Notes: generated by a model not told the origin, from the letters alone. 64,000 nt of DNA from Incurvaria masculella (GCA_946894095.1 OX335654.1:17369687-17433686), one strand, 5' to 3'; counted from the first letter of the stretch, positions 1 through 10,275 are shown. Numbers and translations are program-made.

Positions 1-35
1 CGGCGGATTAAAATTAGTCCGCCCACTCTGAATAC
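1..35 (-). repeat. V-MITE terminus, cut by window edge
   Basis: This is one end of a small element whose terminus reads GTATTCAGAGTGGGCGGACT on the minus strand. The same terminus occurs at 11670 and 16606, so it is a dispersed family. The rest of this copy lies left of the window. Confidence 0.6.
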
Positions 36-400
36 GGCTGTCAGAATCTGGGTGCCTAAAAGTTGGCCCCACACCAAGCGGGGAGACAATCGAACGCCAG
101 TTACGAAAGTAAATTGTGCACCTCAAAACGGTATTTTTTTATTATGATGATTTAACTTCAACCGGGCTATTAGTACTTATGTAGAGATCGCCAGCATACT
201 TGTGGGTCACATAAAAATGTTTTAAAATGTTGCGAAAGATTTTTGGCCCTCACGTCGTTTTCGTATAAGAATCAAAGCTCTTTCGTAGAAATGCATCGTG
301 CCAATTTAGTCGGTAGATACTTAAAAAAAAGGTTTTCGCATAATTTATACCTTTCGGTTTTTGATCCCGAAAGCCGAGGCATCGGCACCGCCCAAAGGAA
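36..400. other. Unassigned AT-rich DNA
   Basis: I see no repeat, RNA gene or convincing reading frame here. The open frames that run into the GC-rich block at 411 show no recognisable domain. Confidence 0.4.
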
Positions 401-404
401 TTCC

Positions 405-480
405 TCGCCTGGGCGGGGCGGGGCGGGGCGGGGCGGTGTGGGCGGCGCGGTGGGGGGAGGAGGGAGCGCTCGAGGCATGA
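405..480. other. GC-rich block with (GGGGC)n and G runs
   Basis: About five GGGGC units at 411-435 are followed by a seven-base G run and GGAGGAGGG. On the plus strand this is a strong G-quadruplex candidate. Similar GC-rich islands recur across the window (1150, 9640, 32000, 47110). Whether it is a promoter or only low-complexity DNA cannot be told from sequence. Confidence 0.55.
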
Positions 481-545
481 CGTGGCAGCACGCTGCGGGA
501 CGGGGTGGTTGGACTTTGGACCCACTCTGCTACGGTATTTCGTAG

Positions 546-820
546 TATTTTTTGCTGTCTTATATTTCTAACAGAACCTCCAAATACCGCGCTTTGTGAA
601 GTCTCAAAAGGACTACCTCGTGGGAAGTGATTCGATTCAGGGGAATTTCCGTAATTTCACTATTAGAGTTGTAGGATTGTAAAAAAAAAATTGAAAAACA
701 AAAAAAAATCATTCAGACATAATTTAACCATCACTATTTGTAGGATAGTGAACCAAAAAATGAAAAACAAAAAAATGTTATCATGCCTTGAAAACAATCA
801 GTAAAAGTTTTCGGCCTGGA
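546..820. other. Unassigned A-rich DNA with short direct duplication
   Basis: A motif of the form AGGAT-(A-rich)-TGAAAAACAAAAAAA occurs twice (about 672-705 and 741-775), so a short imperfect duplication is present. Nothing else is recognised. Confidence 0.35.
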
Positions 821-821
821 C

Positions 822-940
822 GTTTCTCTAAGAGGTTCCGAACCCGTGATGTAATCCAAAGATCGCAGGATCGAATCATGGTTCAAACGAGTGTCCAGCC
901 CACACACGTTTTCTGATAACTTTCAAAAATTTGATTACAA
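822..940 (+). repeat. Degenerate Lys-SINE relic
   Basis: The stretch keeps GTAATCCAAAG followed by GCAGGATCGAATC, resembling the anticodon-arm and T-arm half of the Lys-SINE at 35121, and later a GATTTGATTACAAT-like tail. It is strongly diverged. The match is by eye and may be partly fortuitous. Confidence 0.35.
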
Positions 941-1094
941 TATATTTTAGTGTTTTATATATTTCACTTGTCTCAGTTTTTACTCGAAAAATCTACAGAT
1001 CATCAACATAGCTAATAACAGTTTTGCGCCAAATTAATACATTAAATTGCGCTTCCAAAGAGTAAACGTTAGAATAGTGATAGGCTGATTCGGA

Positions 1095-1320
1095 ACGATT
1101 CCCCGCGGATTGAGCGGAAAGGGCGGGCATACTTTCTCACAGACAATGAATGCGCGGGGGCGGTGGGGGCGGCCGCGGCGTGACGGGCGGAGGTGCGTGC
1201 TGCCGCCGCGCTGGAGGGGGGGGGGGGCAGGAGTAAGGGGGTAGGGGGGAGCGAAGGGTGGAGGGGGGAGCGTCTGCGGTTGCGGCGGCGGTGTTATCTT
1301 CGCGGAACTGCATCGCACGC
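1095..1320. other. G-run-rich GC island
   Basis: A CpG-rich block includes a G run of about ten bases at 1210-1220 and several further GGGGG tracts to 1270. It has G-quadruplex potential. No start codon context or domain supports a coding exon. Confidence 0.45.
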
Positions 1321-1390
1321 GCAGACATGCATTTACAGTCGGTTCACTCTCATCACTACCAAAATCTTTATGCTTTCACTTTTTAATTAT

Positions 1391-1800
1391 TTTTTTTTTA
1401 ATGCAACCTGACATGGATGGCTAATACCACACAACTACCGTTATGATATTAGCCCAATACACCACATTCCCGAAGGAATTAGGTGCCATGCCAGGACCTT
1501 CCCTTTATGAGCACGGCTACATTGAACTGGATGGAAAACATGGACAATTTTTCATTGCCGCTTCGACCATCTTTTCATCCAATGCGATGGTACCAACCCG
1601 GGCGGGCTTAAACCCTACCACCTAGTAGGGGAAGGGGACCTACAGTTTTAAATGGATTCCGAACCATGGAGCAGCTCGCATTCGTGACGAAATGCACTCA
1701 TCGAACTCTGAAAGAGAAAGACAGTGGTGCAAGTTGGTATTGAACCCGGGCCTCTGGTACGCTAGGCCGGTCCCCGCGCCACTAGGCTACGAGCCGCTCA
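1391..1800 (-). mobile_element. tRNA-head SINE (SINE-T), near full length
   Basis: Read on the minus strand, this is a Pol III retroposon. It starts with a tRNA-like head (A box TAGCCTAGTGG, B box like GGTTCAATACC), has a ~330 bp body and ends in a poly(A) tract (poly(T) at 1391-1399 on plus). By eye it differs from the copy at 24046-24462 at only a handful of positions, so it looks young. A 60-codon frame antisense to the SINE recurs in other copies and is not a gene. Confidence 0.85.
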
Positions 1801-1984
1801 AAGCTCTTTCTTGCAAGCACTGTTCTTTATTGTCCACTAAATAAATGTTTTAAGTTACGGTTTTTGGGAAAGATTACCTTACTTTTTTTCCAGCCTAGAA
1901 TAATTCTACTGAACACTTATTTATTTTAATTTACCTATTTATATTTTAAGTAGAAAACATATTTTTCTAAACAAAAATATGCAC
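1801..1984. other. Unassigned AT-rich DNA
   Basis: AT-rich sequence with no repeat match inside this window and no coding potential. Confidence 0.35.
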
Positions 1985-2095
1985 TTTCAACCACCGTGAA
2001 GCAAAGACATATTAATTAAAGACAGTAAGCTGTAAAAAGACACTATCTTTTTTAATTTTAATTATCGTGTCCTTGCTTCGCAGTCGATTCTACTC
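1985..2095. repeat. Y foldback element
   Basis: Imperfect inverted repeats of about 30 bp, CCGTGAAGCAAAGACA at the left and TGTCCTTGCTTCGCAGTCG at the right, enclose ~50 bp. The left arm recurs at 19694 and 27087 (CACCGTGAAG), marking a dispersed family of very small inverted-repeat elements. Confidence 0.6.
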
Positions 2096-2259
2096 TACGG
2101 ACTACATTTTAGCTTAAATATAGCTTCTATTAAATATTAAATCTCGCTGGAGAACCTTGAATCATGAAATCGCATTGAGATTGAAAAAAAAAGTTTTCTC
2201 GACCGAAAATATTGGAATTCCGTGCTCATAAATCAGGGACCTGAAATCTGCTTTGACGA

Positions 2260-2540
2260 CCGTTATCGACTGAGAGATGCCTTATTCCCGAGCGCGGAAA
2301 TCCAAGAATTGACACCCAGTGCCCTCTATGACCGCGCGCGGACTACGTGACTGGATTTGGAGCAGCAGCGCCGACGGGGCGGCGGGAGAGTAGAGGACAC
2401 CCACCCCGGCTCTAGCTCCGGACCCAGATTCCGCGAAGATCACAGGCACCCGTGTCGGCATCTTGAATGAACGACGTGAGATGCGTTTTTGTTTCTCTCC
2501 TCTGTCTCTGCGCGTGCACCGCCTCGTAGCGTATCCTTTT
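2260..2540. other. GC-rich unassigned block
   Basis: Base composition rises sharply (for example GCAGCAGCGCCGACGGGGCG near 2362) against AT-rich flanks. No open frame longer than about 60 codons crosses it. It could be a promoter or 5' exon, but nothing decides this. Confidence 0.35.
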
Positions 2541-3217
2541 ATCGAGTTGAATGATGTGCTTTTCTTATTGGGAATGGATGGACTGAGATCCTAGATTACA
2601 TTTGATATACACCGCCTCGTTATTTAAATTTAGTTATATTGGCTATTTGATGGTTAATTGCAAACTTTACTTATTTATTTATTTAGTATTAAGGAATTCA
2701 ACAGCGTTACATAAAGTCAGTTTTACAATGGTTCTTAGTCTAAGGATTGTGGCCAATAATAGAATTCCATTGTTCAGTCTGGAATTGTGAGCTCGGACGT
2801 TGAGCATTTTTTTAGTATTGTTGTATAAATAAATTAAAAAGCTGTGATAGGTGGGTTGTGACGTGTGTAAGTAAGGTGTGTGTGTGTGGGGTAGATGGTT
2901 GTGTGTAGGAGGGTGTTTAAGTGTGCATGTGATGTGACCCTAGAGGGTAAAAAAGAGTGGTAAGTCATTCACTCCGGGTAATGCTGTCGATGATTTTATT
3001 CCGAAAATCTGCTCTCGATAAATGAAATATGTCAACTGTATTGAATCGATCATTGTATGAGCATACGATCCGAGTAAGGACTGAATCTTTGGCATAGTGT
3101 GTGTGGTGCGTGGACACGTGAAAGAGCGCAGTGTGACGTGTGCGGCGGCGTGGTACATTGAGTGCCACCTCGCCCAGTAGATCCATGCTTTCTAAGCGTC
3201 CTCGAATTATTAAAGTG
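2541..3217. other. Unassigned DNA with GT-rich tract
   Basis: A purine/GT-rich low-complexity run (TGTGTGTGTG and variants) occupies about 2850-2940. The rest is unassigned; the overlapping minus-strand frames here have no recognisable domain. Confidence 0.4.
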
Positions 3218-3330
3218 GACATTGATGGCTGATACCACACCTGCTGTCATTATATTAGCCGCTACATGCCAACTGTGAAGTAGGTGAACGGGTATGCTTC
3301 ATTGAACTGGATGGATCAAATATGGATGGA
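3218..3330 (-). mobile_element. SINE 3' body fragment, degenerate
   Basis: The shared 3' body of the SINE families is seen in reverse: ATGGCTGATACCACAC, ATATTAGCC and CATTGAACTGGATGGA appear in order. The head and half of the body are missing. Confidence 0.6.
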
Positions 3331-3584
3331 TTCTAAGGGTGAAATTGAAACCTTATCTTGACGGTTTGGTTGTTTCTTTTCCATTCATATCTGTCACAAC
3401 CTAGTGTCCTACTAGGTAACGATATTTACAGTTGTCCAATTGTTTTGTAACGGAATGAAATTCTACCTTGGCCCTAGATCGTTGGCCCAACCAAAAGATC
3501 TAACTATCTATCTATCTAACCGTAGAAAACCTAAAGGCTAAAACAGCGAAATGGCAACAATTGTTTTTTTATGTTAATAGACAT
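3331..3584. other. Unassigned AT-rich DNA
   Basis: A short TATC tetranucleotide run (about four units) lies near 3505. No repeat or gene is recognised. Confidence 0.35.
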
Positions 3585-3665
3585 AAATAACTAATACCAA
3601 ACTGACAGATATTAGCTATTAGATATTAACACACCACATGGGAAGTATGTAAGTGGCATGCCAGG
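3585..3665 (-). mobile_element. SINE 3' tail fragment (5S-head type)
   Basis: It contains CTAATACCAAACTG, ATATTAACACACCACATGGG and GGCATGCCAGGACC, the reversed tail of the 5S-head SINE. It abuts an oppositely oriented copy that begins near 3666. Confidence 0.6.
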
Positions 3666-3995
3666 ACCAAATTCAAATGCAAATATTTTATTGCAAGACA
3701 TTTTGTATGCATTACGCCTTGCGGATCGATAAACTTGGTGAAGCAATTCTGAGCGCGGTCGGGTTGTAGATAGGTGATCATTTTCATCCGTTGAGGCTGG
3801 CCGTGGTTCAGATTCCACCAAAACTTTAGGTCCCTTACTTACTGGGGGTAAGGTTAATCCCGCCAGGGTTGGTACCATCACATTGAATGAATAGTGGCAA
3901 TGAAAATTGTCCGTGTTTTCCATCCAGTTCAATGTAGCCGACCAATTTAAGGAAGGTCCTGTCAAGTCACATAGTTTCCATGTGGTATGTTAGGT
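3666..3995 (+). mobile_element. 5S-head SINE (SINE-5S), diverged
   Basis: The head at about 3728-3800 (GAAGCAATTCTGAG...GTAGATAGGTGATC) aligns with the 5S-rRNA-derived head of the better copy at 35636. It is followed by GAGGCTGGCCGTGGTTC and the SINE body to ATGTGGTATGTTAGG. Together with 3585-3665 it forms a head-to-head pair. It is old: many substitutions and no clear poly(A). Confidence 0.7.
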
Positions 3996-4476
3996 TAGGT
4001 TAGTCTGCTGGAATGATCTTACGTCTCATAATTTATCAATCTCTTGCTATAGTGTATCTCCGAGATGAAACTTATACGATCTCAATATCTCCCACGGTGT
4101 CATGCCAGGCCATGCACATAAAAATAAAATAGAATAGTTTGAAAATGACAGTTCCGTGTTCGAAGAAGCGACTAGAAAAGCTGATCTGAGAGAGTTTTGT
4201 CTTAGAAAATAAGTTTTTTCCAAATAAAGTTCTGGTTCCTCATGTTTTGATTCGTTTCACTGAGCTACGCCACCCCCGAGCACGTCACAACGTGACACAC
4301 ATGCACATAATTTGACTCGCCTGCAGGAAATTTTCACTGACTATATTAAATCAAAGATATGTTTAAAAAATACTTTGACCCTTTTGTTATAACTTTTAAT
4401 ACGTTGTGTTAATATTATTTTCGTTACTTTGTTTTCATATTCTGTTAAGTTAAATTAAGTTAATTTTGTTAAAATC
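3996..4476. other. Unassigned AT-rich DNA
   Basis: No repeat match or coding signal. The first few bases continue a TTAGGTTAGG string that is too short to call telomeric. Confidence 0.35.
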
Positions 4477-4812
4477 ATGTCTGTCTACAGACCCAATACG
4501 AAAAATAAATAAATAAATAAGAGAAACAGCTAATCTGGTTGCATGTAGCTGAACGCTATGCGGATCAGGTGGCGCGAGCCGCGCCCCTGGAGCTGCAATG
4601 GGGTTCAGGGAGTGCAGGATCGGGAATCGGGAACCGATCCTGAAACACAACATATAGGTCGTAAAAAGCAGTAATATTTCGGCTTTCACCGTTATCAAAC
4701 TCGTTATACGACGGCGCGGGACACAAGAGGGGGCGTTCAGCTACATACAACCAGATTAGCTGTTTCTCTTATTTATTTATTTCTTTTTCGTATTGGGTCT
4801 GTAGGCAGACAT
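4477..4812. mobile_element. FB-2 foldback element with 78-bp terminal inverted repeats
   Basis: Arms at 4477-4554 and 4735-4812 are inverted copies that differ at only a few positions. Both carry CAGACCCAATACGAAAAA, an (AAAT)n stretch and CAGCTAATCTGGTTG. The 180-bp core holds a smaller hairpin, GGATCGG/CCGATCC, at about 4617-4640. No target duplication is clear and no transposase is present, so it is a non-autonomous MITE or a local inverted duplication. Confidence 0.85.
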
Positions 4813-5904
4813 AACATTAATAACAACGATTGTTGTTTTTGTGTTTGTTGTAGAAACCTGTCTCTATACCTAAAAATACCTAATTTTGTTAAACCTTTTA
4901 ATAAAATTAAACCTCTACATATTTTAGGTTCCAGAGGGAAAAGTTATTGGAAGGACACTTTTTTGTTATTATTAATTATTTTTTTAATGTTCTTTTGTAT
5001 TTTCTTATGTGTTTTCTCCTTAATACGTAAATAAAAAACACAATTAAGTTGGTATACGCTATCCATGTGCAGTTACATAAAACAAACCTCGATATCGAAT
5101 GGCAAGGTGCCGACGCTACCGATTCTGACGTCTTTCACGGGGGTCGTTTTCTCGGAACCCTAAGTTAACGCAAGTGCAACCAATTTTTTGCCTATTTTCT
5201 TAAATGTTGGCTTCATCTTAACGACTACTCACGAGATACCACCCTTAGACGTAACAGTTTCTCGCTAAAACAGGAAGCGGGCGGGCGGCCATTCGTTTAC
5301 CGTTTACGAGGGTGGCAAGTAATGACACCTCGTCACGCATTGTCTGTCTGTTTGTTTATTGGGTCGCTTGCATGTTTGCGGTCGGCTTTCATTTCGTTTT
5401 AGCGAGAATTTCGGTGACTCAATTTTTGAAAACCATACTTATCGTTTTTGTATCGATGCGGCATTCCGACAAAGATGAATGAATGCCACCATGAATGAAC
5501 GAAAATGTAGCCGTTTGTTGTAAAATATTTTATGGCTCATAAATATAGGTTGACGCCAGTTTTACTTCTTCTGTGAGTTGCATGACAAGTTTAGGAATTA
5601 ATCAGAAAGAAACATTGCCAAGAAAATTCTATAAATAAACTTACAAGTCCACAACTATTTATTTCAACAAAGATTATTTATTTGGATTGCCCACGTGTTG
5701 TTAATAAAGTGTTGGTCGAAGTGCTCACTATAATGCTTCCATAATATATTTGAAGTACAGATGTAGTAGACGCGTTTTAAATAAAATACAGTATTTATGA
5801 AGATATTCTAGTTTTCGCGCGGGAAAAACCTCGGAAGTGTGAAACGATACAGGTGAATAAGCGAAAAAAATATAACAATATGATCAGTCCGTGTTCTCAT
5901 CTAA
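4813..5904. other. Unassigned stretch, mostly AT-rich
   Basis: About 1.1 kb with no repeat shared elsewhere in the window and no frame of 60 codons or more. A moderately GC-rich patch lies near 5275-5315. I see nothing that can be named. Confidence 0.35.
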
Positions 5905-6700
5905 TTCGGCGTTTGTGAAACTTCGAAGTTATGTAAAAATGTCAAACCTATACAAATTTTACTAATTATTCTGTGGTTTTACTTCTTCAACCTATCAAAA
6001 TCAAACTCGGACTACAGATTTCTATGAATACGCGGAGTGGACGTAAATGGCAAAGTCAACATATTTTTGGCGAAGATGCGTAAGCTGAGCCCGTAGACCC
6101 AGCTATCAACTAAATTGGCGTTTACGGCAGACCGATCGACTGGCGTTTTCAAATGTATGGACAAATTGAAGACCGCGCGCAGTGGACGTTAAGCGAACTA
6201 ACATTTGCGAGTCCGAGTTTTATTTGACAGCTTGCTCAACGTTGCCGTAAATACGTCGAAGTTGCTGTTCACGCCGACTCCGCGTTTTCATACAAATCGG
6301 AAGTCCGAGTTTGACTTTGACAGCTTGAAGAAGTAAAACCACAGAATATTTAGTAAAAACTTGTATGGAGTTTGACGTTTTTAGGGTTCCGTACCCAAAG
6401 GGTGAAAACGGAACCCTATTACTAAGCCTCCGCTGTCCGTCCGTCCGTCCGTCCGTCCGTCCGTCTGTCCGTCTGTCACAGGGCAGTATCTCAGTAACCG
6501 TAACAGGTAGACAGCTGAAATTTTCACAGAGTGTGTATTTATTTTGCCGCTACAACAACAAATAGGTAAGATTAAAAAATAATTAAAATTAAAGGGGGCT
6601 CCCATACAAAAAACGTGTTTTTTTTTGTTTTTTTTACGATGGTACGGAACCCTTCGTGTGCGAGTCCGACTCGCACTTGGCCGGTTTTTTTCGGAACTTT
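5905..6700 (+). mobile_element. FB-1 large inverted-repeat element, split by a GTCY-MITE
   Basis: The left arm (about 5905-6080: CTTCGAAGTT, GTCAAACC, TTCTGTGGTTTTACTTCTTC) is the reverse of the right arm (about 6245-6380: GAAGAAGTAAAACCACAGAA, GGAGTTTGACGTTTTT). The core has AAATTGGCGTTTACGGCA and CGATCGACTGGCGTTTTC. The right arm breaks at the T run after GACG, where the GTCY-MITE sits, and resumes with CGGAACTT at about 6692. Other copies lie at 13790, 14128, 27560 and 47746. Confidence 0.8.
6381..6690 (+). mobile_element. GTCY-MITE copy 1, inserted in FB-1
   Basis: Complete copy in this window's plus orientation. It opens with AGGGTTCCGTACCC...ACGGAACCCT (short inverted repeat), carries a (GTCC/GTCT)n microsatellite at about 6431-6478, and has conserved GCTGAAATTTTCACAGAG and a 9-bp-stem hairpin GTGCGAGTC/GACTCGCAC at 6658-6676 before TTGGCCGG. 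It encodes nothing. By features it matches the lepidopteran MITE class with hitchhiking (GTCY)n microsatellites, as I recall it. Confidence 0.9.
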
Positions 6701-7499
6701 TCCCTTCCCAGCATGCATACATAACTAGGTGGAAAACGCGTAATATTAGTTATTGCCATTTCGACTTATTTTTCGTCTAATGCGATAGTACTCTGTAGTA
6801 TATTAGTTTGTAGCCGGTCTTTGAACACCCTCATTAAGATCTATATATATCCTTTCTAAAATATGGGTTCCAAACCAGCATATTTCAATAAGGGGCGGAC
6901 ATAAGTTTTATATAATTTTAGGAACCGTTCAGTAATTACGTAAGAAAACGCCTTCCTGATAATGTAGAGCCTTCTTGACGAATGCGGTGATGTGAGTCTC
7001 CCCTTTATTGTCACTGTCGTGTTGCGTTGTCACCGCCTCTATAATATTTCCATAAAGAAAGTAAGAGTAATGTGGGCTTTGGGGACTGAGGTGTAAAACA
7101 GTACACAAGGCATCATCTTAACCGCCACTTTATGGACTTTAACCCTTGACATACGACTTCCTTGCAAATGCCATTTCTCAGTACATTTCCGGACATTGAG
7201 CGATAGTAGCCGCTCTTTTGTCCAACCAGAAATCTGTTAGAAGGTATCCTGATTTTTTTGATGAAGCAAAAAAACACTTAGCGAAGTATTTGGTATCAGC
7301 AAACGGGGAGTTATCTCGCAGGTAAAGTTATCTCTCCGAAATCTGTTAGGAATCTGCCGAAAGCGACAGAGCGCCAATGACAGATCCTGTCAGCACACCG
7401 CTCAGTCGCAAATTCTTGGATATCCGTGCTCAGAAATCAGGAATCTTTCATTCCGTTTTTTTTCTCAACTCAAGATATTTCGGAGCACGGTATTTCTAT
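6701..7499. other. Unassigned DNA before a TTAA-MITE
   Basis: No repeat in common with the rest of the window except the short string CCGTGCTCAGAAATCAGGAA near 7422, which resembles 2221-2247. No domain is recognised in the 122-codon frame that enters the TTAA-MITE. Confidence 0.35.
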
Positions 7500-7503
7500 T
7501 TAA

Positions 7504-8472
7504 GGTGGCCCAACCCGGCGGGACTAACTCATTCGCGGGCACGGTACAAAACCGTGCTGTCGCGCTCTGGGACCTTCTATGTTTCAAAGAAAAAGACAGG
7601 CTCCGTGATGAAGGAGATGCTAAATATCCACAAAAAAGACAATGTGCATAGTGTATTATTTGGTAAGATTTACGAAAATGTTAGTTACAAAACGACTTAT
7701 AGGCTACGAGCGCCACTAGGCTACGAGCCTAGGAGCGGCTCGTAGCCTAGTGGCGCGGGGACTGGCCTAGCGTACCAGAGACCTGGGTTCAATCCCGACA
7801 TGCACCACTGTCTTTCTCTTTCCGAGTTCGATAAGTGCATTTCGTTACGAGTGCGAGCTGCTCCATGGTTCGGAATCCATGTAAAACTGTAGGTCACCTT
7901 CCCCTACTAGGTGGTAGGGTTTATGCCCGCCCGGGTTGGTACCATCGCATTGGATGAAAAGATGGTCGAAGCGGCAATGAAAAATTGTCCGTGTTTTCCA
8001 TCCAGTTCAATGTAGCCGTGCTCATAAAGGGAAGGTCCTGGCATGGCACCAAATTCCTTCGGGAATGAGGTGTATTGGGCTAATATCATAACGGTAGTTG
8101 TGTGGTATTAGCCATCCATGTCAGGTCGCATAAAAAAAAAAAAAAACGACCGCTGTAGTCCAAAATCTAACAAAAACCAAATAGATAATAAATCTTGATT
8201 AAATAAGCTATGTCTGATGACTAATCTTTTTAAGATGTTTTTACTTTATTATAGCGTAATCCACCTCCAAAGTTATTGTATAAAACGCGCGAAAAATTCG
8301 AACTTTAGGACCTTATAACTTAGAAAACAAACACAATTTTACAATGCTTTTACAATGAACTATAGTTCGATCAAATAAAGCTATTTTGAGCAAAATTTTG
8401 GATCTCTGACAACAAATATGGACGTGAACTTCTTTCCCCTTTTCTATGGGGAGATGAGCGGGATGGGCCACC
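7504..8472 (+). mobile_element. TTAA-MITE copy 1, split by a SINE
   Basis: Terminal inverted repeats GGTGGCCCAACCC (left) and GGATGGGCCACC (right) are each bounded by TTAA (7500-7503 and 8473-8476), compatible with a piggyBac-type TTAA target duplication. The internal sequence is non-coding and matches copies at 18078, 38239 and 61122. The element is interrupted between about 7701 and 8146 by a SINE, and about 14 bp of its own sequence is missing at the junction. Confidence 0.85.
7701..8146 (+). mobile_element. SINE-T inserted in TTAA-MITE, with snap-back 5' end
   Basis: tRNA head: A box TAGCCTAGTGG at 7743-7753, B box GGTTCAATCCC at 7786-7796. The body is followed by 15 A residues at 8132-8146. 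The 5' end is unusual: 20 bp of the head (7737-7756) is present again in inverted orientation at 7710-7729, with a 7-bp spacer, so the start of the insertion is a perfect hairpin. No target duplication is visible and host bases are lost, suggesting 5' inversion or template switching at integration. Confidence 0.9.
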
Positions 8473-9382
8473 TTAAGGTTATTGGTCGAGAAAATCACTT
8501 TTTTAATGCGGTTATCCCGACTGAAATATTACTGATTCCTTAGCACGGAATTCCAAGAATAGGCCTACTGAACTTGGTAATTGCTTGCTTCGGAACTCGC
8601 CCGCGAAATCGTCTTTTTTTTAGGAAATAGTAGTAGTATATCTTATCAGCAATTTCCATGTGCGAGGGACCGCATTGACGTCAGCCGAGTTGTAGAAGTC
8701 CCGTACAAAGACGTCATCATAGACTGCGCTAGGACGCGCCCTGAATATTTACCTCGGGGACAAACCAGAACATGGGCTACCAACGTAAATTAACTGGCCA
8801 GCGAACAGCCAAGTTCGTGATTAAATCTCATCGTTAATGGCATTTCGTACCATCCTAACGAGTAGTGTCTGTGGTAATATCCAGTTCACAGCTCGAATAA
8901 AACGTCGCTTGACAGTTAGCATGGTACGAATTAAAACTAAGGGCCAGTTTTAATCACTCACTTTGCCTGCTCACCCGGCGCATTAATTCACTATAATAAC
9001 AAAAAATTTGAGCCCGAGTAGTGACTAATGGATATTTTAACGTCAGCCTCGGTAGGTAGCCCTAATACGATTTTGGTGACGACGGCTATATGTTTAAATG
9101 TTCAATCTTTGCAGTCAATGTCCACAACGCAGATAAAGCGTAAAATCAATATATGTAGATATAATTTTAATCAATGTGTTAGTGAGGCATTGATTATGGG
9201 AGGAGAGACTGTACTAAGAATTCCAAATGATGGGTCTATAGCAGGTGACAAAATTGGAAGATGCAATACCCGCGAATGGTATGTACTGCTGGTTCCGGTC
9301 CAGCCTTGCAATTTTTTCGCAAAATCGTCATTTTTACTGGGCTCTTTCTTTAATTAAAATGTACTTGCTTTACGGTTGATTA
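8473..9382. other. Mostly unassigned DNA with one CRE-like palindrome
   Basis: TGACGTCA lies at 8676-8683. A 109-codon plus-strand frame (9028-9357) has no recognised domain or start context and is best treated as chance. The BB repeat falls inside. Confidence 0.35.
8836..8995 (+). repeat. BB dispersed repeat
   Basis: GGCCAGTTTTAATCACTCAC...CTGCTCACC at 8941-8980 recurs in reverse next to the M-MITE copies (40665-40720 and 53737-53785) and more loosely at 54640-54700. The 5' part has inverted TTTCGTACCAT/ATGGTACGAA strings. The boundaries are approximate. Confidence 0.45.
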
Positions 9383-9423
9383 TCTAATCTAATAAATATT
9401 ATAAAGGGGAAAGTTTGTAATAA

Positions 9424-9473
9424 TGGATGGATGGATGGATGGATGGATGGATGGATGGATGGATGGATGGATG
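9424..9473 (+). repeat. (ATGG)n microsatellite
   Basis: About twelve uninterrupted ATGG units lie near the 5' end of the Helitron-like element, so this is a microsatellite embedded in a mobile element. Confidence 0.95.
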
Positions 9474-9629
9474 TTTGTTACTCTTTCACGTAAAAACTAC
9501 TGAATGGATTCTAATGAAACTTTACAATAATATAGCTTATACATCAGAATAACACATAGGCTACAATTTATGTGCCCATGGGCTTTAGAACTTTCACGGG
9601 GCTGCGAAAACGATGCCGGTAGCGCTACT

Positions 9630-9695
9630 TCACACTAGGGGGAGAGGAGCCGGGGGCGGTGGCGGCGAGCGGCGGCGGGGGGAGGGCAGACGTCG
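9630..9695. other. G-rich tract inside the Helitron-like element
   Basis: Repeated GGGGG and GGCGG blocks give a G-quadruplex candidate on the plus strand. It is not shared with the related fragment at 55420-55490. Confidence 0.45.
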
Positions 9696-10084
9696 TGACT
9701 GTTTGGTGTCCGTTTGGCGAATTTTCAAGGCACTAGCGATTTGTAAAACTTAGTACATGTACATTTAACTACCCGGGAATTAGGAATGGCTAAATAGAAT
9801 TCAGTTCCGCTTACGCTAAGATGGGGCTGTCATACAAACTGCAATGCTATGCACGGCTCGGCTTTGCGGCGGCAGCGCTTACTTTTACTGAAGTACGGCT
9901 TGGTATTTCCTGCAACTTTAGGACTACTTGGCATCACGCTAAATCGCCGGAGGAGCGACCAACAGAATAAAATCCTTGAGAACCAATTACTCGATTTAGA
10001 TGTGCATTGTATCTACGTCTAGCCTGATTCTACTAAAAACTTATAGATTACATAATATAACGCTTCATTACCAGAAGGGTAAGT

Positions 10085-10275
10085 AGTGAGTCTTAAAGTC
10101 TTATAACATGCGAACCACTTACCTGATTTATATGCGTATTTTATCAATGTATAGCATCTCTGGGAGCAGTCAGGTTCGAGATAGGATACTGTTTTCGATG
10201 TTGAGGCTGGCTGTGGGTTGGAGTCCACGCAAAACTTACCTACGTTACACGTTACTTACTAGGTAAGCAATGTAG
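10085..10275 (+). mobile_element. SINE-5S head fragment nested in the Helitron-like element
   Basis: CTCTGGGAGCAGTCAGG, GAGATAGGATACTG and TTGAGGCTGGCTGTGGGTTGG align in order with the 5S-derived heads at 3728 and 35684. The 3' body ends shortly after CGCAAAACTTAC, so the copy is truncated and old. Confidence 0.55.

Noticed and set aside
1443..1625. 60-codon frame with near-identical copies at 24099-24281 and 7907-8089
   Set aside because: It is antisense inside a Pol III SINE in every copy; its conservation reflects young repeat copies, not protein function.
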